From Myxococcales bacterium (lineage in GTDB: Bacteria; Myxococcota; Myxococcia; Myxococcales; Myxococcaceae), in the NCBI GenBank assembly GCA_030681895.1, contig JAUXRI010000162.1, forward strand, positions 1-48,238: a stretch of DNA of 48,238 bases, given 5' to 3'. This document shows positions 16,223-25,086 of this stretch, one piece after another (position 1 is the first letter of the stretch; each line of letters opens with the position of its first letter). Both the position numbers and the translations under genes were made by a program. Below the pieces are notes generated by a model, which saw only the letters and a list, made by a program, of their open reading frames with translations, did not search any database and was not told the DNA's origin.

Positions 16223-17008
16223 GTGAGAGCGCTGCTCCTGTCGGGCCTCGTCGCGACGGCATCGCTGGCCGGGCCCGTCATCGTGATCGACCCGGGCCAT
16301 GGCGGCGCGCAGGACGGCGCCTCGTCAGCCGCCGGGCTGCTCGAGAAGAACCTGGCTTTGAGCATCGCGAAGAAACTCAAAGCGAAGCTCGAGGCCGATC
16401 TCGAAGCGAAGGTGAAGCTGACCCGAGACGGCGACGCGCGGCTCCACCTCGACGAGCGCGTGATGGTCGCCAACCGGCAGCGGCCCGATCTCTTCGTGTC
16501 GATTCACGCCAACTCGATGCCGACCGCGACCCAGCGCCGCGTCAACGAGGGCATCGAGACGTATTTCCTGTCGGCAGCGGCCAGCGGTGAAGACGCGAAG
16601 AAGGTGGCGGCGCGCGAGAACGCCGAGGCCCGGCAGCAGGCGAAAGGCCCGTCGTCCGACACGCTCGCTTTCATCCTCGCCGACCTGCAGAAGTCCGAGG
16701 CACACCACGACTCGTCCCGCCTCGCCTACTCGGTGCACGAGTCGTTGATCGCCGGCACCGGAGCCCAGGACCGCGGCGTTCAGCAGGCGCCGTTCTACGT
16801 GCTGATGGGCCTCGAGGCGCCGGCGGTGTTGATCGAGGTCGGCTTCGTGTCGCACCCGAAAGAGGGCGCGCGGCTGGGCGAGGCGAAGTACCAGGAGCAA
16901 GTGGCCGAGAGCATCGCGTCGGGCATCAAGGCCTTCCTCGCGCAGGTCGACGCTCGCGAGCGTAAACGGAGCGAAGGCGTCGTCCCCGCGCCAGAAGCAG
17001 GGAAGTAG
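16223..17008 (+). CDS. N-acetylmuramoyl-L-alanine amidase (AmiC-type)
   Basis: A 261-residue Amidase_3 enzyme that cleaves the bond between muramic acid and the stem peptide in the periplasm, typically at cell division. It has a signal peptide (about 1-16) and all zinc/catalytic residues: H26 (DPGHGG), E41 (LLEKN), H95 (SIHAN) and E205 (LIEVGF). There is no AMIN targeting domain, so recruitment to the septum must differ from that of E. coli AmiC. An insertion after SIHAN (about 118-160) may be the autoinhibitory helix region. The start is GTG. Followed 40 bp later by rph. Confidence 0.9.
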   Translation: MRALLLSGLVATASLAGPVIVIDPGHGGAQDGASSAAGLLEKNLALSIAKKLKAKLEADLEAKVKLTRDGDARLHLDERVMVANRQRPDLFVSIHANSMPTATQRRVNEGIETYFLSAAASGEDAKKVAARENAEARQQAKGPSSDTLAFILADLQKSEAHHDSSRLAYSVHESLIAGTGAQDRGVQQAPFYVLMGLEAPAVLIEVGFVSHPKEGARLGEAKYQEQVAESIASGIKAFLAQVDARERKRSEGVVPAPEAGK

Positions 17009-17035
17009 CGCGTCGCATCGGGACGGAAGACCGTG

Positions 17036-17041
17036 TAGAGC
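17036..17041 (+). promoter_or_regulatory. Candidate -10 box for a leaderless rph mRNA
   Basis: TAGAGC ends 7 bp before the rph ATG; no Shine-Dalgarno in the 40-bp gap. Same layout as at other genes here. Confidence 0.3.
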
Positions 17042-17048
17042 GCGCGCC

Positions 17049-17762
17049 ATGCGCTCCTACAGCCGCGGCTCCCTCGAGACCCGCCCCGTCACTCTCAGCC
17101 CAGGCGTCAACAAGCACGCCGAGGGCAGTTGCCAGGTCGAGTTCGGCGACACGAAGGTCCTCGTCACCTGTTCCGTCGAAGAGCGCGTGCCGCCGCACGT
17201 GTTCGGCACTGGCGCCGGCTGGGTGACGGCCGAGTACGGCATGCTCCCGCGCTCGACGCACGATCGCAGCCCGCGTGAAGCCGCCAAGGGCAAGCAGGGT
17301 GGCCGCACGCTCGAGATTCAGCGCCTCATCGGCCGCTCGCTGCGTGCCTGCGTCGATCCCAAGCAGCTCGGTGTTCGCACCTTCACCCTCGACTGCGACG
17401 TCATTCAGGCTGACGGCGGCACGCGCACTGCGTCGATCACCGGCGCCTACGTCGCGCTCGTCATGGCGATGAAGAAGCTCAACGCGTCGGGCAAGCTGTC
17501 GAAGATGCCGGTCGTCTCGCCCGTCGCGGCCATCAGTGTCGGCATCGTCAAGGGCACCGTCTCGGTCGATCTCGACTACGTCGAAGACAGCTCGGCCGAG
17601 GTCGATCTCAACATCGTCGGTCTCGAGGGCGGCAAGCTCGTCGAGGTGCAGGGCACGGCAGAGAACGGGTCGTTCGATCGCGCGAAGCTCGACGCGATGC
17701 TCGACGCAGGCACCGCCGCCATCAACAAGCTCATCGAGGCGCAGCGCCGCGTCCTGGGATGA
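17049..17762 (+). CDS. rph: Ribonuclease PH
   Basis: A 237-residue 3'-to-5' phosphorolytic exoribonuclease that trims tRNA 3' ends. The sequence matches the family end to end: [14 protein letters not shown] start, [27 protein letters not shown], the phosphate-binding [11 protein letters not shown] block, and [13 protein letters not shown] with the catalytic acidic residues. Normal length. The stop overlaps the rdgB start by 4 bp, an arrangement seen in many bacteria, so the two are cotranslated. Confidence 0.97.
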   Translation: MRSYSRGSLETRPVTLSPGVNKHAEGSCQVEFGDTKVLVTCSVEERVPPHVFGTGAGWVTAEYGMLPRSTHDRSPREAAKGKQGGRTLEIQRLIGRSLRACVDPKQLGVRTFTLDCDVIQADGGTRTASITGAYVALVMAMKKLNASGKLSKMPVVSPVAAISVGIVKGTVSVDLDYVEDSSAEVDLNIVGLEGGKLVEVQGTAENGSFDRAKLDAMLDAGTAAINKLIEAQRRVLG

Positions 17763-18343
17763 AGGACCTCGTCTTCGCCACCTCGAACAAGGGCAAGCTC
17801 GTCGAGCTGCAGGGCCTCGTCGGCGAGGGCGTGAAGATCGCGTCGCTGGCCGACTATCCACAGCTGGGTGAGATCCCCGAGACGGCTGACACCTTCGAAG
17901 GCAACTCGGAGCTGAAGGCCCGCGCGGTGGCGATGGCCACAGGCCGATGGGCGCTGGCTGACGACTCGGGGCTGGTGGTGGACGCGCTGAGTGGACGGCC
18001 GGGCGTGTACTCGGCGCGCTATGCACCGACCGACGCCGAGCGCATCGCGAAGCTGCTGGCCGAGCTCGGGGGCGTGGACGACGTGAAGCGGACCGCGCGG
18101 TTCGTCTGCTCCTTGTGCCTGTGCAGCCCCACAGGAGAGGTCGTCTTCACGCGGGGCACCTGCGAAGGCCGCATCGGCCACGCTCCACGGGGCGCGCATG
18201 GGTTCGGGTACGATCCCATCTTCGAGCTCCCTGACGGCCACACGCTCGCGGAGCTCACGCACGATCAGAAATCGGGCCTCTCTCATCGGGGCCACGCGTT
18301 TCGCCTGATGGTGCCTGAGCTGAAAGCCCGCCTCGGCGCTTAA
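17759..18343 (+). CDS. rdgB: dITP/XTP pyrophosphatase (RdgB/HAM1)
   Basis: A 194-residue house-cleaning enzyme that hydrolyses dITP, dITP-like and XTP to monophosphates and keeps deaminated purines out of nucleic acids. Family motifs: [45 protein letters not shown] and the C-terminal LSHRGHA. Normal length. Translationally coupled to rph. Its TAA stop overlaps the convergent rnhB stop in a TTAA tetranucleotide (18340-18343). Confidence 0.96.
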   Translation: MKDLVFATSNKGKLVELQGLVGEGVKIASLADYPQLGEIPETADTFEGNSELKARAVAMATGRWALADDSGLVVDALSGRPGVYSARYAPTDAERIAKLLAELGGVDDVKRTARFVCSLCLCSPTGEVVFTRGTCEGRIGHAPRGAHGFGYDPIFELPDGHTLAELTHDQKSGLSHRGHAFRLMVPELKARLGA

Positions 18344-19176
18344 CGCTTCGCTGCTGACGTCGCAGTGGCGAACAGGTCTTGCTGCTCCGGATCGAGCCCG
18401 AGCACTCGGCGAACCGGCGCGTAGCTGCGGCGATGAAAGGGCAGGGCGCCGTACTTCTCGAGCGCCGCGAGGTGCACCGGCGTCGGGTAGCCCTTGTGCG
18501 CTTCGAAGCCGTACTCGGGGTGCTGCTTCGCAAGTTCGTTCATGTGCCGATCGCGCGTCGTCTTGGCGAGAATCGCTCCGGCTGCGATCGACAGGCTCTG
18601 TGCGTCGCCCTTGATGATGCCCTGCTGCGGCTGGGGGACTCCGGGCACCCGGCGCGCGTCGACGAGCAGGTAGTCGGGCACGACCTTCAGGCCTTCGACC
18701 GCACGGCGCATCGCCAGCAGGCCCGCCTGGTAGATGTTGATGGTGTCGATCTCTTCGTGGCTCGCCCAGCCCGTGGCCCACGCGATCGCGTCACGCTTCA
18801 CGGCCTCGGCCAGCATGTCCCGCGTCGACTCCTCGAGGATCTTCTTGGAGTCGTCGAGGCCGCGCAGCTTGTAGCCAAGCGGGAGGATTGCGGCGCCTGC
18901 CACGACCGGTCCCGCGCACGGCCCGGCACCCGCTTCGTCGACGCCTGCGATCAGCTTGAAGCCCTGCGCCCACAGCTCGTTCTCGAACTTGAGCATGTGC
19001 CGCAGCCGCTGGCCTTCGGAGCGATTGCCGGCCTGCCGTGACTTGATCGCCTTCGCCAGCGCGAGCGCTCCGGCACGACCATCGGCCTCGAGCGTCGACA
19101 GCAACGACGACGGCACCGCCGCGCCATCGCGCAAGTACTTCTGCCGCAGCTCGCCGAGCGACGCCTTCTTCGACAT
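18340..19176 (-). CDS. rnhB: Ribonuclease HII with N-terminal extension
   Basis: A 278-residue RNase H2-type enzyme that nicks at ribonucleotides in DNA and RNA-DNA hybrids. The catalytic block GVDEAGAGPCAGP (D80, E81) and the late DYLLVDAR and ILAKTTRDRHM blocks are present. About 75 extra N-terminal residues precede the catalytic domain (E. coli is 198 residues). The family GRG motif, which reads the ribonucleotide junction, is GAG here. ATG 19176 is 6 bp after the lipoprotein stop, so the two are probably one operon. The identity is clear; activity on single ribonucleotides may differ. Confidence 0.93.
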   Translation of the reverse strand: MSKKASLGELRQKYLRDGAAVPSSLLSTLEADGRAGALALAKAIKSRQAGNRSEGQRLRHMLKFENELWAQGFKLIAGVDEAGAGPCAGPVVAGAAILPLGYKLRGLDDSKKILEESTRDMLAEAVKRDAIAWATGWASHEEIDTINIYQAGLLAMRRAVEGLKVVPDYLLVDARRVPGVPQPQQGIIKGDAQSLSIAAGAILAKTTRDRHMNELAKQHPEYGFEAHKGYPTPVHLAALEKYGALPFHRRSYAPVRRVLGLDPEQQDLFATATSAAKR

Positions 19177-19182
19177 GAACGG

Positions 19183-19575
19183 TCAGCGCTGCAGCTGCAG
19201 GCGCAGATCGCGGGGCTCGACGATCGAACCGGAGCACTCGCTCGGCGTGAAGGTGAAACGGCCGGGGTTCGAGGTGAGGCCGTTGAAGGTCGCCGTCACC
19301 GTCACGGGGCCGTCGCCAACCACCTTGCCGTCGATCAGCGCGATGCCCCGGTTGTCCGTCTTGCCGGTCGACTTCTTCGACATCGTGGTGTCGTTGATCG
19401 CCGTCACGTCGGCGCCAGCGACCGCCATGCCGCTGAGATCGATCACCTCGACGGGCCAGGTCGTCGAGAACGTGTCGCAGTTGACGCGAATTCGCCCACC
19501 ATCAGCCTCGACGTTGCCGGGGTCGATGCAGCCAAGCAGCGCGACGGACACCACCAGAGTCAGAGCGAAACGCAT
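19183..19575 (-). CDS. Small lipoprotein with Ig-like/carboxypeptidase-regulatory-like fold
   Basis: A 130-residue protein starting MRFALTLVVSVALLGC, a clear lipobox with C16 as the acylation site. The mature part is beta-rich with regular strands (IRVNCDTFSTTWPVEVIDLS, then AVAGADVTAINDT, GIALIDGKVVGDG and PVTVTATFNG), resembling a single Ig-like or CarboxypepD-regulatory domain. The long open frame extending to 22161 in this frame is antisense to the SNF2 gene and was rejected. Six bp upstream of rnhB. Function unknown. Confidence 0.65.
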   Translation of the reverse strand: MRFALTLVVSVALLGCIDPGNVEADGGRIRVNCDTFSTTWPVEVIDLSGMAVAGADVTAINDTTMSKKSTGKTDNRGIALIDGKVVGDGPVTVTATFNGLTSNPGRFTFTPSECSGSIVEPRDLRLQLQR

Positions 19576-19692
19576 GACCGCGGCACCTACACCCGGCTGG
19601 ATGCGGGGGCAACGGTTGTGCACACGAGCAGTATCGAGCAGTAGCACCGCCCCTCGAGCCCTGTTACTTGCGTCGTTCGCCCGCTCGTCACA

Positions 19693-22600
19693 ATGAACGC
19701 ACCAACCTCCAAGCTTCCACCCGACGACGGCCTCTGGCTCAAGAGCCTCCGAGACGACGTCGTTCCCACGATCTTCAAGAAGGGCCGGCAGTGCGCCGAG
19801 GCGCGTCGCGTCTCGACTCTGGCCCGCACGGAGACCGGAATTGCAGCGCGTGTCGCTGGCACCGAAGGGCAGAAGTACGAGGTGCAGGTCGCTCCGGCTG
19901 AAGACGGAAAGATCGAGTCGACCTGCACGTGCGAGGTGTGGGGCAAAGAGGGCCCGCACTGCGAACACGTCATCGCCGCCGCGCTCATCTACCTCACGCG
20001 CATTCGCGCCGCGCAGAACGCCGCGCCGCTCGAGACGGCGTCCGAGACGCCGCAGACCACCGACGAAGACGAAGGTGGCGAGGCTGCCTCTCCGCTCGCC
20101 AACGAGCGCCAGGCCCCTGAGTCGTCGGAGCCCGTCGGCGTGCCCACCGTCGCCAAGCTCGAGAACTGGCTTGGCCTCTCGGCGCTGCCTGATCTCGAGT
20201 TCGTCTACCGCATCACGCCGACCAACGCGCAGTCCGGCGGCAGGGTCTGGGTGGTCGAGGCGCGGCGCTCCGATCAGCAGGCCAAAGGGCCCGTTCACGT
20301 CAAACGTCTGCTCTCGGCTGGCGCGCGCATCACGCCCGCCGACGAGCGCGTGTTCCAGGACCTCGGTCGTCACGAGATCCGCTTCGACTCCAAGATCGTG
20401 CTCGGCGATGACGACATGGCCGACCTGCTCGAGGTGATGAAGAACCGGCGCGTCGTCTATCGCGGCACCGCGCTCGTCTTCGGCTCCGAGCCGGCCCGCC
20501 CCGTCATCAAGTTGAGCAACAAGCCCGATGGCGCGATCGCGCGCGTCGACGTGGCGCTGCCCGATGGCACCACGCTGCAGCTCAAAGAGGTCATCGTGCT
20601 CTGCGGCCGCCGTACGTGGGTCATCGCGGGCCAGAACGCACACGTCCTCGAGCCCGACTTCCCGCCGCGCATGCTGCGCAAGTGGATGCTCGAGCCGCAG
20701 ATGTCGTTCCCGCCGTCGCAGCTCGATCGCACGCTGTCGTTCTTCGCGGCCCACCTGCCGCGGTACCGCCTCTCGCTGCAGGCCGACGGCATCGACGTCG
20801 ACGACACCTCGGAGCCTGGCTTCATCGTCACCCTCGAGGGCCGCGCCGACTACGTGAAGGCGCAGCTCGCCGCGCGGTATGGGCAGGCCGTCACCGTGCC
20901 GGTCTCTCCGTCGGCGAAGTACCTGGGCTACGCGAGCGGCGGGGCTGGTGATGCCCGCAAGCTCTTCCTGCGGCGCGACGAACTCGAGCGCACCGCCGGC
21001 AAGCACCTCGTCGACGCTGGCCTTCGTTACGACGACGCCACCAGCTCCTACGAGGCGCTGGGCGACAAGGCGATCGACTTCTGGACCAACGGACGCACCA
21101 GCCTGCCGAAGGCCTGGGAGGTCTTCGCTGCGGCGCCCCCGAAGCTCCGCATGCGCGCCAAGCTGCGCCCGCGCATTCGCGTGAACATGTCGTCGGTCAA
21201 CTGGTTCGATCTCGAGGCCGAGTTCGTCAGTGAAGATCAGTCGGTCGATCTTGGCGCCGTGCGCATGTTCCTCGAGTCGGGGCGCAAGTTCATTGCGCTC
21301 AAAGACGGCTCGTTCGCCGAGGTCGATCTCGCCGAGCTCAAAGCCGCTGCGACGCTGCTCGAAGAGGCCGGCGCCATGCCGGGCAAGAAGACGACGAAGC
21401 TGCCGCTCTTCCACGCGACCGCGCTCGATCTGCTCGCCACCCTGGGCGACGTCGAGGTCGAAGCGAAGGCCAAGCGCGCCATCGCCGAGCTCAAAGAGAT
21501 CGACGGCATTCCGCCGGTGAAGTCGCCTGACGGGCTCACCGCGACCTTGCGCCACTACCAGGAGGCCGGGCTCTCGTGGCTCTGGTTCCTCTTCCGTCAC
21601 GGCCTCTCGGGCGTGCTCGCCGACGACATGGGCCTCGGCAAGACGGTGCAGGCCCTGTCGCTGTTGCTCAAGGTGAAGCAGGAGCACGGCAGCAAGCCGG
21701 TGCTCGTCGTCGCGCCGACCTCGGTGCTGCCGAACTGGGAGCGTGAGATCGAGCGCTTCGTGCCTTCGTTGTCCCGCTTCACGTGGCACGGCGCCGATCG
21801 CAAAGAGAACATCGGCATGCTGGAGAAGGTCGACGTCGTGCTGACGAGCTACTCGCTCATCCGCCGCGACATCGAGCAGCTCAAGCTGGTGAAGTTCCGC
21901 ACCGTCATTCTCGACGAGGCGCAGAACATCAAGAACGCCGACTCGGCCACCGCGCAGGCGTGCAAGACGATCGACGCCGACAGCCGCGTGGCCCTCACCG
22001 GCACCCCGCTCGAGAACCGCCTGTCTGAGCTCTGGAGCATCTTCGACTTCCTGATGCCCGGCTTCCTCGGCAGCGCCGACGCCTTCAACGAGCGTTTCGA
22101 GCACCCGATCATGGTGCAGGGCGACATGGAGACGCGCGAGCGCCTCAAGCGCCGCATTCACCCGTTCATTCTTCGCCGCCTCAAGACCGAGGTCGCCAAG
22201 GATCTGCCGCCCAAGACCGAGGTCGTCACCTGGGTCGACATGGAGCCGGGCCAGCAGGCGCTGTACCGCGAGGTGCTGCAGGAGACGAAGCGCAAGGTCT
22301 ACGATCAGATCGAGAAGCAGGGCTTCAACAAGTCACGCATCTCGATCCTCTCGGCCCTCATGAAGCTGCGGCAGGTCTGCTGCGATCCCCGGCTGCTGAA
22401 GCTGCCGCCCGGTACTCAGCTGCCGCCGTCGGCCAAGCTGGAGCGCTTCGGAGAGCTCGTCGACGAGCTCGTTCGTGAAGGCCACCGCGCGCTGATCTTC
22501 AGCCAGTTCACCGAGATGCTCGAGCTGCTCAAGGAGCAGGCTGACGCGAAGAAGCTCGGGTACCTCTACCTCGACGGTCGCACCAAGGACCGCATGGGCA

Positions 22601-22944
22601 AGGTCGACGCGTTCAACGCGCCTGACGGGCCGCCCATCTTCTTCATCTCGCTCAAAGCAGGCGGCACGGGTCTCAACCTCACCGCGGCCGACTACGTCAT
22701 TCACTACGATCCGTGGTGGAACCCGGCCGTCGAAGATCAGGCGACCGACCGCACCCACCGCATCGGCCAGACGCGCTCGGTGTTCAGCTACAAGCTGATC
22801 ACCCGCAACACCGTCGAAGAGAAGATCCTCGCGCTGCAGCAGCGCAAGCGCGAGCTGGCGGCAGGCGTGCTGGGCACCGACTCCGACGTGGGCAAGGCGT
22901 TGACCGAACGCGACGTCGAAGATCTCTTCAAGATGGAGGAGTGA
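19693..22944 (+). CDS. SNF2-family DNA translocase with SWIM zinc finger
   Basis: A 1083-residue SNF2/RapA-like helicase. The N-terminus has a SWIM zinc finger (C78-x-C80-x9-C90-x-H92). A long linker and bacterial SNF2-associated region (about 120-600) precede the motor. Motor motifs: DDMGLGKT (K650), VAPTSVLPNWERE, LDEAQNIKN (D741, E742), LTGTPLENR, then helicase C with LIFSQFTEM, DGRTKDR, SLKAGGTGLNLTAADYVI and THRIGQTRSV. Such proteins remodel nucleic acid-protein complexes using ATP. Cytoplasmic. Divergent from the lipoprotein-rnhB pair across 117 bp; the stop overlaps the convergent kinase by 17 bp. Confidence 0.92.
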   Translation: MNAPTSKLPPDDGLWLKSLRDDVVPTIFKKGRQCAEARRVSTLARTETGIAARVAGTEGQKYEVQVAPAEDGKIESTCTCEVWGKEGPHCEHVIAAALIYLTRIRAAQNAAPLETASETPQTTDEDEGGEAASPLANERQAPESSEPVGVPTVAKLENWLGLSALPDLEFVYRITPTNAQSGGRVWVVEARRSDQQAKGPVHVKRLLSAGARITPADERVFQDLGRHEIRFDSKIVLGDDDMADLLEVMKNRRVVYRGTALVFGSEPARPVIKLSNKPDGAIARVDVALPDGTTLQLKEVIVLCGRRTWVIAGQNAHVLEPDFPPRMLRKWMLEPQMSFPPSQLDRTLSFFAAHLPRYRLSLQADGIDVDDTSEPGFIVTLEGRADYVKAQLAARYGQAVTVPVSPSAKYLGYASGGAGDARKLFLRRDELERTAGKHLVDAGLRYDDATSSYEALGDKAIDFWTNGRTSLPKAWEVFAAAPPKLRMRAKLRPRIRVNMSSVNWFDLEAEFVSEDQSVDLGAVRMFLESGRKFIALKDGSFAEVDLAELKAAATLLEEAGAMPGKKTTKLPLFHATALDLLATLGDVEVEAKAKRAIAELKEIDGIPPVKSPDGLTATLRHYQEAGLSWLWFLFRHGLSGVLADDMGLGKTVQALSLLLKVKQEHGSKPVLVVAPTSVLPNWEREIERFVPSLSRFTWHGADRKENIGMLEKVDVVLTSYSLIRRDIEQLKLVKFRTVILDEAQNIKNADSATAQACKTIDADSRVALTGTPLENRLSELWSIFDFLMPGFLGSADAFNERFEHPIMVQGDMETRERLKRRIHPFILRRLKTEVAKDLPPKTEVVTWVDMEPGQQALYREVLQETKRKVYDQIEKQGFNKSRISILSALMKLRQVCCDPRLLKLPPGTQLPPSAKLERFGELVDELVREGHRALIFSQFTEMLELLKEQADAKKLGYLYLDGRTKDRMGKVDAFNAPDGPPIFFISLKAGGTGLNLTAADYVIHYDPWWNPAVEDQATDRTHRIGQTRSVFSYKLITRNTVEEKILALQQRKRELAAGVLGTDSDVGKALTERDVEDLFKMEE

Positions 22945-24748
22945 CGCGCCGCTCCTGCATCGCCCACCCGAGCGAGCAGAAGCCGACCGCCGAGCCGAGC
23001 CCGGCGATCGCAAAAGCCCACGATGGGGCCAGCGCAGAGCCCACCGCGGCGACCGCGATGGGGATGGCGACGAAGACGCCTTGTCGGTTGAACACCGCCG
23101 ACGAGATGGACCAGTTCGCCGCGGTCAGCACCAGGTAGATCGTCATCGCCGAGCGCACTGGAATCTCGAGCCACCACGCAAACAGCCAGAGGCTGATGCT
23201 GCTCCACGCGCTGACCCGTAGGCCCATGGCGATCTGCCGCTGTGCCCGGTTCTGCACCGAGCGGCTCATCATCAACGAATACAGCTCGCTCGAGAGCAGA
23301 GGGGCTCCGAAGACCACCGCCGCCAGCGCCGTCGTCGGAACGAAGAGGCCTGCATTGGCCGCCAGCTGGGCCGCCAACGAGCCAAGGCCCACGAAGAGTC
23401 CGAACGCGATCGAGAACCGGCGCTTTCCGGTGAGCGCGAGGTCGATCTCGCGATCTCGGGCATCCCGCTCGAGCTCGCTCAGCCTCGCGTTGCGCTGCCG
23501 CTGACGGGCCTCGGCGCCTTCCACCGCGGCGAGGAGCTCCGCAGGCTTGTCGTTCATCTGCGACAGCAGAATTCGCGCGGCGCGTGGGTCGTCTCGCACC
23601 AGCTCATGGCGCGCCATCAACGCCAGCGCCCGCTGGAGCCCATCCCGCGCGCCCTCGAACTCAGGCCACAACCGCCGCACCTGCTCGAAGGCGAACCGGC
23701 ACTCGGTGAAGATCGAGTGGGCCTCGAGGCCGAGCAGCGACACCGTGGCCGGAGACGTCTCGATCACTGCGGCGCGCTCCAGCTGCGCGAGCCGCTGCCG
23801 AGCCTGGTCGAAGAGCTCGAGGGCTTCACGGTGCTGCAGGAACCGGGTGATCGCCTCTTTGAAGTCGAACACCGTCTGAAAGCGCGCCTGCGGCAGCCTC
23901 GCCATCGCCCGCTGACAGATCGAGGCGAGCTCGGACGGCACGGGGCGAGAATAGAGCGGAGGATCGTTGGCGCGCGGGTGGCTTGGTTCAGCCTGCTGCA
24001 GTCCGAGCAGCGGCGGCTTGCCCTCGAGGATCTCGTAGAGCGACGCACCGAGCAGGTAGACGTCGGTGGTGACGCCGAGCTTCGAGGGCTCGTCTGCGGC
24101 CATCTCGGGCGCCATGTAGGCGGGCGTTCCACCGAAGGTCGCCGAGCTCGCGAGCGGGAGCACCTGGTCTTCCACCAGCGAGACCGCGAGGCCCCAGTCG
24201 ACGAGGTAGACCTCTCCGAAGCGGCCGAGCAGCACGTTCGACGGCTTGATGTCGCGATGGAGCACGCCGCGATCGTGCGCGAACGCCACCGCGTCACAGA
24301 CCCGCGACAGCACCTCGAGGTGCTCGACGAGCGTGCGGCCGGCTTCGATCGCCTCACTCCAGGGCGTGCCTTCGACGCGCTTCATCGCGAAGAAGGGCGC
24401 TCCCGTCGCGGTGGTGGCGAGCAGATGCACCGGCACGATGTTGGGGTGCTCCAGCCGCCCCGTGACGATCGCCTCGCGGAGCAGCGGCGTCGGATCTCCG
24501 TGTGGATCACGCAGGAACTTCGCCGCGACGGGCCGATCGAGCGCGGTCTGCCGAGCACTCATCACCTGGCCCATGCCGCCGACGCCGATGGTCTCGCCCA
24601 GCTCGAAGTCGGCCGACGGCGAAGGCTCGTTCTCGACACGAACGACGGGCAGCGACGCGCCGCGCTCCTCGTCTCCCGGCATCGGGTGTGGCCCCGAGGG
24701 CGAGGTCGTCGTCTGGCCCTGGCGCAGGCTGTCGAGCAGGTCCTTCAC
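22928..24748 (-). CDS. Ser/Thr protein kinase with multi-pass C-terminus
   Basis: A 606-residue kinase. The kinase domain (about 45-320) has GVGGMGQV, the VAAK lysine, LHRDIKPSN and GTPAYMAPEM. The DFG position reads VDWG, a variant common in bacterial kinases. A helical linker (about 325-460) follows, then four to five membrane helices (about 465-600) with few loops, unlike the single helix of PknB. The start is GTG 24748 (GTGAAGGACCTGC); the farther ATG at 24859 would run into the divergent small gene. The multi-pass C-terminus could itself be the sensor. No linked phosphatase or target seen. Confidence 0.88.
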   Translation of the reverse strand: MKDLLDSLRQGQTTTSPSGPHPMPGDEERGASLPVVRVENEPSPSADFELGETIGVGGMGQVMSARQTALDRPVAAKFLRDPHGDPTPLLREAIVTGRLEHPNIVPVHLLATTATGAPFFAMKRVEGTPWSEAIEAGRTLVEHLEVLSRVCDAVAFAHDRGVLHRDIKPSNVLLGRFGEVYLVDWGLAVSLVEDQVLPLASSATFGGTPAYMAPEMAADEPSKLGVTTDVYLLGASLYEILEGKPPLLGLQQAEPSHPRANDPPLYSRPVPSELASICQRAMARLPQARFQTVFDFKEAITRFLQHREALELFDQARQRLAQLERAAVIETSPATVSLLGLEAHSIFTECRFAFEQVRRLWPEFEGARDGLQRALALMARHELVRDDPRAARILLSQMNDKPAELLAAVEGAEARQRQRNARLSELERDARDREIDLALTGKRRFSIAFGLFVGLGSLAAQLAANAGLFVPTTALAAVVFGAPLLSSELYSLMMSRSVQNRAQRQIAMGLRVSAWSSISLWLFAWWLEIPVRSAMTIYLVLTAANWSISSAVFNRQGVFVAIPIAVAAVGSALAPSWAFAIAGLGSAVGFCSLGWAMQERRVTPPS

Positions 24749-24835
24749 GGCCCAATCATCGCCGCAGACGCAGCGTTCGTCTCGTTGAACGACGTCCGGT
24801 TGTCTCAGCGCAACAGGCTGGGGTTTGCTCGACCC

Positions 24836-25086
24836 GTGCTCGAGGCCGGCCACGTTCAAACGCAGCGGCTGGTGCGCGAGTACCTCGAGAAACGTCGCTT
24901 CATGGAAGCCATGGTCGTCGCGAAGATGGGCCTCGCGCGATTCCCGACGATGCTGGGTTTCAGGCTCGTGCTCGCCGAAACCTACGTGCTCGACGGCAGG
25001 CCCGGTCGCGCGCGGGAGCAGCTCGAAGCGGCCCTCGCGAGCACCCCGGCGGCGCGCGCGTACTCGAGGCGATCGGGAGGCTCTAG
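24836..25086 (+). pseudogene. Small TPR-like gene with apparent frameshift
   Basis: From GTG 24836 a short helical protein is read: RLVREYLEKRRFMEAMVVAK and LARFPTMLGFRLVLAETYVL, with a second TPR-like unit GRPGRAREQLEAALASTPAA. At 25053-25060 there is a (CG)4 run; after it the original frame becomes low-complexity Arg/Ser and continues only as antisense of the porin. The next frame instead gives RVLEAIGRL and a TAG at 25084-25086 that overlaps the porin stop in CTAG. Removing one CG dinucleotide would restore a single ~82-residue protein. The start is uncertain; a real frameshift, a sequencing error, or no gene are all possible. Confidence 0.4.

Noticed and set aside
19576..22161. Minus-strand open frame of ~860 codons upstream of the small lipoprotein
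   Set aside because: It is the antisense of the SNF2 gene, has Arg/Glu/Leu/Val shadow composition and no domain. The lipoprotein has its own ATG and signal peptide at 19575.
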